The translations under genes and the position numbers were made by a program. A stretch of 22,643 nt of DNA from a virus. Below, one piece after another: positions 15,631 to 22,643 of the stretch (positions within the stretch are counted from its first letter, which is position 1; each line of letters begins with the position of its first letter). The notes beneath the pieces were generated by a model. That model made no database searches. It was not told the DNA's origin and was given only the letters and a program-made list of their open reading frames with translations. Location of the stretch: positions 1-22,643 of the IMG/VR virus record IMGVR_UViG_3300007363_000117; one strand, 5' to 3'.

Positions 15631-18600
15631 TTTTTTCTTAGATATAGATGCTTATAATAAAGCTTATGGCAATTATAAAGATTTTCAAAATTTTTATACT
15701 GCTGATACGAATTCGGTTTTACTCACTTATAAAAAACTAGTAAATGAATTTATAAATTTGTTAGCAATTTCTGAAGCGGAAAATGGTGGTAGAATAATTA
15801 ATGCAGCAACTAACAAAGTTAGAAAAGAAGATATAGATTATCAAACTAGAGCGGGAGCGGCTGCTACCGCTGCTAGATTACGGAACATTCTGACACCAGC
15901 AGAAGTCTGGCTAGAAACCAAAGGAGTGCAGTTTTCTTCAGCTTCAAGTAGAATTGGTGCCGAAGAATATCTTAGACTGGCAGGTGTAGATGAAAGAGGG
16001 TTTAATATAAAAACCTCTTTAGTTGATATAGTCGCACCAACCCCTCCTAAAAACGCAACACCAGAGGAGATTTCCGCAACACCAATACCAGAAGCGCCAG
16101 TGCCAGCAGTCCCAACTGAACAACAAACACAAGCAGCAGCGGAAGCGGAAGCGGAACTTGATAATAAATCAGATTCAACACAATGTAAAATATTCCGTTT
16201 ATACGAAGGTTTAGCGAAACATTATAATGAAATTATAGCTCCTGCTAGAATTCAATCGGAAGGCAAGCTTTATATCAATGGAGATATATTAAAAGTTGCT
16301 GTCCCTGGTTCTAGTAGTGTTGGAGCCAATCTTTATAGTATGAATAAAAATAAAAATAATGGCGCAATGCATCTTTTTTATTTAAAAAATCACGTATATT
16401 CATCTATGGTCCCAAAAATAGAATTCTATAAAATTAAAAAAACAGTCAATAGTAAAGAAGTGTTAGATGTATATAAAATAGATATCCCAAACACAATGAA
16501 CGATTCTCTGGGTAAAGTGTTTGTAGAAGGAGCTTATACTGCCACAACGCCAGAACAACTCTTAAAAAATTTAAATTGGCAAATTGGCATAAAAAACTTT
16601 GAATACAGTTTCATTGGAACTGATAGATTTACAGCAGAAAGAGATATCAAGGCTGAATTGACAATAGTTGCCGAAAGTCTAGAGGCGGTTTTTGCTGAAC
16701 GAAGACACCCTGATAAACCTAGTGTAATCTATAGAATTTCTGATTTGTTTATATCGCCAAGTTGCTATGAAAAAACAACACCAAAAAGTGTTAGTAGCCC
16801 ATCTAGTACAAATTTTTCCGAGATAGGATCGCAGGGCACTATAAAATATAAACCAGAATGTTATGAAATAGTTGCAAAAGTTGGATATGAGGTAGATGAA
16901 ACAACTTTAAATACTTTGATAAGTCTAGAAAATACAACCAGCGGAAATACAATAAAAGATTTAGCCATTTCTTCCAAGAGAGTCAGTGACGTTCCATTGA
17001 ATAAGGAAAATTTTAATAGGTTGCAAACTTCGCTGTATCTTGTTGTAGTAGACCATACAATTGATTTAAAAGAAAACGGTTTTGTTGAGATAAAGATAAG
17101 CTATAGAGCGAGATTAGAAGGTTCTCTTAGGGATCCAGAACTTAGTGCAACAATACCTTATGATGCGAATTTGACAACATCAGAGATTGATGATTTTGGG
17201 TCTTTAGCCCCAAAACAAATAGCCGATAAATACATATCTTATTCCGAGGAAGTAGGAATAAATTTTGTAAGAGGAGTAACTGCTGTAATAAACCCAGCAC
17301 AAGCTGGCTCTGAGGATGCCGCAAATTTAGCACGCGGAGTTACTGGTACTAGTGGACAAAAAAAGACCGTAAAATTAAAAGTATTTGTCAAAGAGGTTGA
17401 AGAATATATAGATGATGCCAAAAATAGAAGGGAAAATATCTCAGAATCCCAAGATGCAACATCAATTGAAGAAGAAATTAAAAATTGCGAAGAGTTATTA
17501 AAAAATGTATATTCTGTTTATAATACGTCATTTTATAAAAGAGTAGAAGAAAAGTTGTATGAAACTAATAGAGTTTTTCAAATAGATTTTTCTCAAATAG
17601 ATACGGAATACAAAGAATATGTAAAAGCTTCTCCTGCCGAAAGTTATCCTACACTTACAAAATTAACTAGTGCTTTTACTAAAGCTATTGTCGGAGGCTT
17701 GGCTACAACAACTGGTGTTGGTGGAGCTATACCAGGCATAATCGCACTGTACTCGGCCATCAACGATGTGTCCAGTGCAATGAATACTTATCCATTTGTT
17801 TATTTTGGTGATCTATTAGATATTATCTTTGAAACTATAAGAGGTGAAAATAAAGAAGAATATTTAAAAGACTTGTTAATAGTTCTAGGAATAGCTAAAT
17901 TACCAAGCTTTTCAACAGGTAACGTTAAAGATCCAAGCACTTGGATACCTATTAGCGTAGCTTCAATACCAATAGCTTTAGAATCTCTAAAATCATATAC
18001 AACAAAGATAATATCAGAAAAGAAATCAATTTATCCACTAATGTCTGTTTTAAGAGATTTGTTTAACGAATTGTTGCTACAAAGTATGGGAGCCACATGT
18101 TTTGATTCTGACAGTTTCCCAAAATATAGACCAAGGTTGTTACAAATAACTGATTACGGAAGATATGGCGCGAGCTTGCACGATGTGTCTGTTCCTGGAA
18201 TTGATTTAGACACGCTTTCTTCAAGAATACAGACATATTTTGAACCGGATGCTCTTTTGCAAAGAGGTGGCTCTGTATCTACAGACATTTTATATATGAA
18301 TTTTGAGCCTAAGAATTTTGGAAGAGCAAGTAGTGGAAATTTTGCTGAAGATTTTAAAAATGGTATAGCTCATTTTGTATATAAATCAGATCATGGAATC
18401 TTTAAAAGTATTTCTTTAAGTAAAACTGACCAGCCTTTTGTCAAAGAAGCTAGGTTCCAGAGAGCAAATAAAACAAACGTAATATCTCAATTGACAAACG
18501 TATATGATGCATCTTTTGAAACAGTTGGTAACGACTTGTTTACTCTTGGTGATTTGATTTGGGTAGACTCCAGTTCTCTTTCTCCATCACTTGGGAACCC

Positions 18601-18739
18601 AAATGATCCTGGATCTCTATCTTATATCATGGGACTTGGCGGTTTGTTTTTAGTAACCGAAATATCAAGTAATATAAATAATGATGGAAATTTTACAACA
18701 AAAGTAAAATGTAGATTTGTATCGCGTGGCGAAGTATAA
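15623..18739 (+). CDS. Large tail/baseplate protein, hub candidate
   Basis: A 1038-aa protein of unrecognised family. Its position directly after tape measure, tube-initiator and LysM genes is where contractile-tail phages encode the central hub. Visible regions are: a helical N-terminus; an Ala/Pro/Glu-rich linker at about 137-185; mixed beta regions; a charged helical stretch near 585-640; a Gly/Ala-rich hydrophobic segment at about 680-720 (AIVGGLATTTGVGGAIPGII) that might enter a membrane; and a beta-rich C-terminus (FTLGDLIWVDSSS, then GGLFLVTEISSNI and TTKVKCRFVSRGEV). The C-terminal pattern resembles the end of baseplate hub proteins. No clear glycosidase or peptidase motif was seen. 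It overlaps the previous gene by 8 bases with no strong ribosome site. Confidence 0.8.
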   Translation: MADFFLDIDAYNKAYGNYKDFQNFYTADTNSVLLTYKKLVNEFINLLAISEAENGGRIINAATNKVRKEDIDYQTRAGAAATAARLRNILTPAEVWLETKGVQFSSASSRIGAEEYLRLAGVDERGFNIKTSLVDIVAPTPPKNATPEEISATPIPEAPVPAVPTEQQTQAAAEAEAELDNKSDSTQCKIFRLYEGLAKHYNEIIAPARIQSEGKLYINGDILKVAVPGSSSVGANLYSMNKNKNNGAMHLFYLKNHVYSSMVPKIEFYKIKKTVNSKEVLDVYKIDIPNTMNDSLGKVFVEGAYTATTPEQLLKNLNWQIGIKNFEYSFIGTDRFTAERDIKAELTIVAESLEAVFAERRHPDKPSVIYRISDLFISPSCYEKTTPKSVSSPSSTNFSEIGSQGTIKYKPECYEIVAKVGYEVDETTLNTLISLENTTSGNTIKDLAISSKRVSDVPLNKENFNRLQTSLYLVVVDHTIDLKENGFVEIKISYRARLEGSLRDPELSATIPYDANLTTSEIDDFGSLAPKQIADKYISYSEEVGINFVRGVTAVINPAQAGSEDAANLARGVTGTSGQKKTVKLKVFVKEVEEYIDDAKNRRENISESQDATSIEEEIKNCEELLKNVYSVYNTSFYKRVEEKLYETNRVFQIDFSQIDTEYKEYVKASPAESYPTLTKLTSAFTKAIVGGLATTTGVGGAIPGIIALYSAINDVSSAMNTYPFVYFGDLLDIIFETIRGENKEEYLKDLLIVLGIAKLPSFSTGNVKDPSTWIPISVASIPIALESLKSYTTKIISEKKSIYPLMSVLRDLFNELLLQSMGATCFDSDSFPKYRPRLLQITDYGRYGASLHDVSVPGIDLDTLSSRIQTYFEPDALLQRGGSVSTDILYMNFEPKNFGRASSGNFAEDFKNGIAHFVYKSDHGIFKSISLSKTDQPFVKEARFQRANKTNVISQLTNVYDASFETVGNDLFTLGDLIWVDSSSLSPSLGNPNDPGSLSYIMGLGGLFLVTEISSNINNDGNFTTKVKCRFVSRGEV

Positions 18740-18757
18740 AACAACGGAGTTATTAAA

Positions 18758-20224
18758 ATGCAAAAAAAGTTTGATTTTGAATTTGAAGACTCTGAGATAT
18801 CTGAGATTCAGGAAAAGATAAAAAAAGATTTATCTAAGCCAGTTTTATTAAGAGGCCCTTATGGAAAAAGTTCTGTAGAATTATATGAAGTTAGAACAAG
18901 TTTTAGAGATAACGCTTTAAGAATACAAAATGACTTCATACCAAGCGTAAGAGTACCTAATCCACAACTGGAAAACAGAGCAATTAAAGATTTTTATATA
19001 AATGAAAGATATAATATAGGGAAATTAGACCTCAATGATTCTGTAATATTACCAAAACAAGAAAAAATAGTATCATCAATTTATTATCCTAGTACCGGTA
19101 TCTCGCAACCAAAAGCTTTTGATTTTGTTGTAAAAGCATATGAAGCGATGAAATTTAGGCTACAGAATGCCATAACAGAAGGAAAAGTTTTTGCACCGCC
19201 AATAGGTTCCAATATTAATGATGACTCTGGTAGAATCTATGAATTAAAATTTATTAAAGGATATACTGACCCTGTTACGGAATACACTAGAAGAAACTTT
19301 GTTCCGATATTTCGTCAATTATTTGAGTATTTTTCTCAAAAATCTAAGTCCATTAAAATCAGAAATTTTTCGGATTATATAGATGTATATGTTTCTTTCT
19401 TGTTACAACCATCTAGTTTTTCAAGTATTAGACAAAAAAACTATTTTATAACAGATTATGTTTTATCAACTCAAAACAGTCTATTGAACACAGGTCTATT
19501 CATAGAGATACATAATCCAGGGGCTGGAGCTTATAACGATATATCGTATCCTATAAAAAACTTTTATCAAGATATAAATTTTTCATTTTATCAAGATTTA
19601 GCATTCTCTTATGGATTCATAATAGACAAAAATATTCCATGGAGACTTATGGCAGATATTAGTTCACCACAAATGCAATCATTCATATATCAATCTAGTC
19701 CAAATCTTTTAAAATTTGAAAGATTAGATACGCAAACTATTTTAGAAGAATATTATAATCCTATAGAAGTTGATTATACCTACTACATTTACGAACTTAT
19801 GACATCCTATAATAATTTCATAGACACTTATGGTATAAATTTTAAGTATTTTGAAGAGACTAAATGTCATACTTTACGTTCTGTTTTCGCAAAAAGAGAA
19901 AAAATTGTTTTTGATAATTTAACTAATGAAGAAAATTATAAATTAATGTCTTATTACATTTTATTAAAAAATAAGTTTTCCACAATTAATTTTCCGAAAC
20001 AAGAGTTAGAATTCCTTAAGAGAACTGCACTTTCGGCTTATAAATTAAATGGTCTAGACTCAGCAATAAAGTATATTGACAGTAAGTTTACATTTAATAA
20101 TCATTACCCCGGAAGTCTCCAATACGAGGAGACTAAAAAGTTTTTTAAAAACCAAGGATATGATATTAGTGCTAAACAAGCAATATTAGAAAAATATTAT
20201 ATTGAAGCATTTAATCCCATTTGA
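18758..20224 (+). CDS. Unrecognised 488-aa protein at the end of the tail gene cluster
   Basis: An acidic N-terminus (FDFEFEDSEISEIQEKI) is followed by a protein unusually rich in Tyr, Phe, Ile and Asn, with no signal peptide, membrane segment or catalytic motif that could be recognised. CGGAG at 18745-18749 lies 8 bases before the ATG, giving a clear start. It follows the hub candidate after 18 bases and precedes the polymerase by 11 bases. Its base composition is AT-rich like the tail genes, not like the polymerase, so a structural (baseplate or fibre-attachment) role is more likely than replication. That is inference from position alone. Confidence 0.78.
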   Translation: MQKKFDFEFEDSEISEIQEKIKKDLSKPVLLRGPYGKSSVELYEVRTSFRDNALRIQNDFIPSVRVPNPQLENRAIKDFYINERYNIGKLDLNDSVILPKQEKIVSSIYYPSTGISQPKAFDFVVKAYEAMKFRLQNAITEGKVFAPPIGSNINDDSGRIYELKFIKGYTDPVTEYTRRNFVPIFRQLFEYFSQKSKSIKIRNFSDYIDVYVSFLLQPSSFSSIRQKNYFITDYVLSTQNSLLNTGLFIEIHNPGAGAYNDISYPIKNFYQDINFSFYQDLAFSYGFIIDKNIPWRLMADISSPQMQSFIYQSSPNLLKFERLDTQTILEEYYNPIEVDYTYYIYELMTSYNNFIDTYGINFKYFEETKCHTLRSVFAKREKIVFDNLTNEENYKLMSYYILLKNKFSTINFPKQELEFLKRTALSAYKLNGLDSAIKYIDSKFTFNNHYPGSLQYEETKKFFKNQGYDISAKQAILEKYYIEAFNPI

Positions 20225-20235
20225 TAGAGTGATTT

Positions 20236-21408
20236 ATGATTTTTCAAACCCTTGACGACAAGCCTGACTGCCCGTGTTACTATGTGGGCGGTGAGGCGAT
20301 GATGACCCTTGTAGGAAACAATTTTAAAACTTGGTCTTGGAACCCGAACATTCCAAGTGGTGCCGAAGTAGCACAGATTTGGACCGGCGGCAAGTCTCTT
20401 GAAGAAGTTTGTCCGGAAAATCTAAAAGACAACTTTAAGACAATTGACAATAAACTAAAAGCATTATATAGATCTTTTAATATTGCTAAAATTGATCTTA
20501 ACGAAACCTGCTTTTATGACCTAGTTAATGAAGGGGACATAAAAGAGTATGCAACTCTTAAAGATAAAATTACTGAATCTGTTTTTCAGAATTATTCCAG
20601 ACCCATCAACTATGGATTTATGGTTTCGCTTTATGCGTCTCTTGCAGAGATTGAACGAAACAATGTAAATATTGATTGGGAATGGTTGGCAACAAAGAGA
20701 TTTACCCAGAAAGGCAAAGCAGTTTGGGATAAACTACAAAACTCAAACAAGAAAATTGCTTTCTCTCCTTATGGTTCAAAGACAGGTCGCTTGACTTTGA
20801 AGGATAATGCTATCCCAATTTTGAACTTGGATAAGGAATACAGAAAAGCATTTAAACCAAACAACGATTGGTTTGTGGAATTTGATTACAACGCTGCCGA
20901 TTTGCGTTCTTTCTTCTATGTCTTGAATAAACCACAACCAAAAGGCGATCTTCACGATTGGAATACCACAGTTGTCTATAAAAATGCTATTGACAGAGAC
21001 CAAGCAAAGAAAGCGATGTTTGCTTGGTTGTATGATCTAAACAAAGAAGATCAACAATTGGAAAAGTATTACGAAAGAAACAAAATACTTGACACCTTCT
21101 ACAAAGAAGGTAAGATTGTAAATCCTTTCGGAAGAGAAATAGAGTGTGATAAAGACCACGCTATTCCTTATCTTATTCAATCAACCACAGCGGACTATGT
21201 TTTGAGGAGATTGAATGAAGTTAATGTTCTTTTGAAAGACAAAAACACAAAAATCTTCACAACAATCCACGATTCTATTGTTATTGACCTTGATTGGTCA
21301 GAAAGAGCGATTATTAACGACATTCTTGCTGTCTTGCGTAAAGACAACTTTGTCGTTAATACCTCAACAGGCAAGAATTTTGGAGAAATGAGAGAAATTA
21401 AACTATGA
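20236..21408 (+). CDS. Minimal family A DNA polymerase (no exonuclease domain)
   Basis: A 390-aa protein with the palm and fingers core of DNA polymerase I. Visible motifs are T183-G184-R185 (SKTGRLT) and motif A D217-Y218 (DYNAADLR, with Asp in place of the usual Glu). Motif B has R254, K258, F262 and Y266 at the standard spacing (RDQAKKAMFAWLYD). A glutamine motif follows at Q315 (LIQSTTAD), and motif C is H345-D346 (IHDS, with Ser in place of the usual Glu). Both metal-binding aspartates are kept, so activity is plausible. Residues 1-120 show no 3'-5' exonuclease motifs. A separate exonuclease gene might lie elsewhere. T4 itself uses a family B polymerase, so this is a distinct replication module. 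Its stop overlaps the next gene's start (ATGA). Confidence 0.85.
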   Translation: MIFQTLDDKPDCPCYYVGGEAMMTLVGNNFKTWSWNPNIPSGAEVAQIWTGGKSLEEVCPENLKDNFKTIDNKLKALYRSFNIAKIDLNETCFYDLVNEGDIKEYATLKDKITESVFQNYSRPINYGFMVSLYASLAEIERNNVNIDWEWLATKRFTQKGKAVWDKLQNSNKKIAFSPYGSKTGRLTLKDNAIPILNLDKEYRKAFKPNNDWFVEFDYNAADLRSFFYVLNKPQPKGDLHDWNTTVVYKNAIDRDQAKKAMFAWLYDLNKEDQQLEKYYERNKILDTFYKEGKIVNPFGREIECDKDHAIPYLIQSTTADYVLRRLNEVNVLLKDKNTKIFTTIHDSIVIDLDWSERAIINDILAVLRKDNFVVNTSTGKNFGEMREIKL

Positions 21409-22226
21409 ATGTGATTGGTCTTGGTAATGTTGGATCAAAAATAGCAAAGTGTTTTGAGAAATATCCTCAATACACTGTCGGAACCATCGCAAACCAAGAC
21501 CACGGAGACACAGTAATAGTAAAAGAACAAAGTCATCCAGAAAAATATGAATCTCTAGCCCCGAACCTAGAAAAGATTATTAATTCTTTAGAAGACGAAG
21601 TTCTTTTTATTGTTTGCGGTGCTTCATTCACTTCGGCTTTGTCTTTGGTTGTCTTGGAACAACTGAAACATAAGCCAGTTGATGTTCTTTACATCAAAAC
21701 AGACACAGAAATGTTAAGCCAAATGAAGAAGATGCACGAAAAAGTCGTTTATAATGTCCTTCAACAGAAAGCAAGGTCAGGGGCATTCAGAAACCTTTAC
21801 ATAGTGTCAAACCAAAAGGTGGAAGAAACTCTTGGAGACCTTCCAGTTATTGGATTCTGGGATAAAATAAATGATTTCATCGCTTCGACTTTTCATATGG
21901 TCAACGTTTACACACACCAAGACCCCGTAATGGGAGTTTTAGAGGCTCCACCCGACACTTGTAGAATCTCTACTGTAGGTGTCAAGGAGTTGTCAGGAGG
22001 GCAGGAGACAGACCTGTTTGAACTTGACAGCGCTAGGGCGACCCGTTATATGTATGGTGTGAACGAGGACAGACTGAAAGCATCCTCCGACACACTCAAA
22101 AAAATCAAATCAGAACTGAAAACTAAAATAACCGAAGACCATTCGGTTTCTTATGGGATTTACCCAACCACATATAAAGTGGACTATTGTTGGTTTATCA
22201 AATCAACATCAATCATTCAAAGTTAA
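21405..22226 (+). CDS. Divergent FtsZ/tubulin-like protein (candidate)
   Basis: A 273-aa protein whose layout follows the FtsZ/tubulin core. It has an N-terminal strand and glycine loop (VIGLGNVGSK, residues 3-12), then a strand and loop at residues 66-78 (VLFIVCGASFTSA) where FtsZ has its GGGTGTG signature. A helix (LEQLKHK), a strand (VDVLYIKTD), a long helix, a strand ending VSN (N136), and an Asn-bearing helix (FWDKINDFIAS) follow, as in the FtsZ nucleotide-pocket region. The signature loop lacks the GGGTG glycines, so GTP binding may be altered. A Rossmann NAD-binding protein is the main alternative for the N-terminal GxGNxG. Translation is coupled to the polymerase through ATGA. Assigned by eye from motif order, so moderate confidence. 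Confidence 0.5.
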   Translation: MNVIGLGNVGSKIAKCFEKYPQYTVGTIANQDHGDTVIVKEQSHPEKYESLAPNLEKIINSLEDEVLFIVCGASFTSALSLVVLEQLKHKPVDVLYIKTDTEMLSQMKKMHEKVVYNVLQQKARSGAFRNLYIVSNQKVEETLGDLPVIGFWDKINDFIASTFHMVNVYTHQDPVMGVLEAPPDTCRISTVGVKELSGGQETDLFELDSARATRYMYGVNEDRLKASSDTLKKIKSELKTKITEDHSVSYGIYPTTYKVDYCWFIKSTSIIQS

Positions 22227-22227
22227 G

Positions 22228-22250
22228 CGACGTGGAGAAGTGCCACGTTG
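22228..22250 (+). promoter_or_regulatory. Leader hairpin upstream of the ssDNA-binding protein gene
   Basis: Bases 22228-22235 pair with 22243-22250 (eight pairs including one G-U) around a 7-base loop. There is no T-run, so a standard terminator is unlikely. It lies 39 bases upstream of the gp32-like start; T4 gene 32 has a structured translational operator at a similar distance. It could instead be a weak terminator or an mRNA-stabilising end. Confidence 0.5.
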
Positions 22251-22289
22251 ACTATAGAGTTGTACTCAAACCATTAAAGGAGAAATAAA

Positions 22290-22643
22290 ATGGCTATTGA
22301 TCTATCTAAAATGAAGGCTAAACTAGAGGCTCTGCGTAGCAAGGGCGAAGGCGGCGGCGATAAGCAGTCCGTTCTATGGAAGATTACTGACGGTGACCAC
22401 GATGTTCGTATTGTAAGTCCATCAGACGGCGATCCGTTCCGCGATCTACACTTCCACTACATGGAAGTTAATGGCAAGAACGTTTCGGTTCTGTGTCCAA
22501 AGCGCAACTACGGTGATGAGTGTCCAGTTTGTGAGTTTGCTTCTGCACTATGGAAGGAGTCTTCTGCATCAGGCGACCAAGAGGGAATGAAGATGGCGAA
22601 GTCACTATTCGTCAAGCAACGCTTCTTCTCACCAGTTTTGGTT
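22290..22643 (+). CDS. gp32: ssDNA-binding protein, T4 gp32-like (3' partial)
   Basis: The first 118 residues of a gp32-type single-stranded DNA-binding protein; the frame is open to the window end. The zinc site is clear: H56-x12-C69-x8-C78-x2-C81, compared with H64-x12-C77-x9-C87-x2-C90 in T4 gp32. The sequence around it (MEVNGKNVSVLCPKRN, then ECPVCEFASALWK) also fits. A basic N-terminus (KMKAKLEALRSK) corresponds to the gp32 region that drives cooperative binding between monomers. AAAGGAG at 22276-22282 lies 7 bases before the ATG. The gene uses GC-richer codons, like the capsid gene, fitting a highly expressed protein. It probably coats template DNA for the polymerase encoded upstream. 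Confidence 0.9.
   Translation, partial: MAIDLSKMKAKLEALRSKGEGGGDKQSVLWKITDGDHDVRIVSPSDGDPFRDLHFHYMEVNGKNVSVLCPKRNYGDECPVCEFASALWKESSASGDQEGMKMAKSLFVKQRFFSPVLV

Noticed and set aside
20236-20600. Possible exonuclease domain at the polymerase N-terminus
   Set aside because: No DxE, second Asp or YxxxD exonuclease motifs could be placed in residues 1-120, and the region is too short for the usual domain.
1-22643. tRNA genes, CRISPR arrays, insertion sequences or an integrase
   Set aside because: No cloverleaf-like segments, regularly spaced repeats, transposase or recombinase motifs were seen; the gaps between genes are all under 100 bases.

Overview
This window is a stretch of a tailed-phage (myovirus) genome from a distant relative of phage T4. 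All supported genes lie on the + strand, most are separated by fewer than 60 bases or overlap slightly, and the DNA is AT-rich except in the capsid and ssDNA-binding protein genes. The T4-type order and recognisable sequence signatures (gp23, gp13, gp14, gp15, gp18, gp19, gp26, gp53 and gp32 families) support the assignment. The divergence, enlarged proteins and a family A polymerase suggest one of the environmental 'far-T4' lineages rather than a close T4 relative. The host cannot be named from this sequence.

Layout. 1-1738: 3' part of the major capsid protein gene (its start lies before the window), closed by a strong intrinsic terminator. 1835-4532: neck and tail-completion genes (gp13-, gp14- and gp15-like). 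4586-9242: contractile sheath (very large), tail tube, and a second tube-fold protein with a proline-rich tail. 9301-10369: gp26-like zinc-binding baseplate protein, overlapped by a small ORF that may be reached by translational coupling or frameshifting; a hairpin terminator follows. 10417-14685: an unrecognised 572-aa helical protein and the tape measure. 14685-20224: baseplate genes (a probable tube-initiator protein, a LysM/gp53-like protein, a 1038-aa hub candidate) and an unrecognised 488-aa protein. 20236-22643: the replication side, with an exonuclease-less family A DNA polymerase, a protein resembling a degenerate FtsZ/tubulin GTPase overlapping it by ATGA, and the 5' part of a gp32-type ssDNA-binding protein.

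The structural genes together specify the head shell, the neck and a contractile tail with baseplate. The last three genes probably act in DNA replication or its organisation in the infected cell. Points most worth following are the FtsZ-like protein, the minimal polymerase, the overlapped gp26-like gene, a repeated AT-rich motif in four intergenic gaps, and a hairpin in the leader of the ssDNA-binding protein gene. No tRNA, rRNA, CRISPR array or insertion sequence was seen, and no gap exceeds 100 bases.
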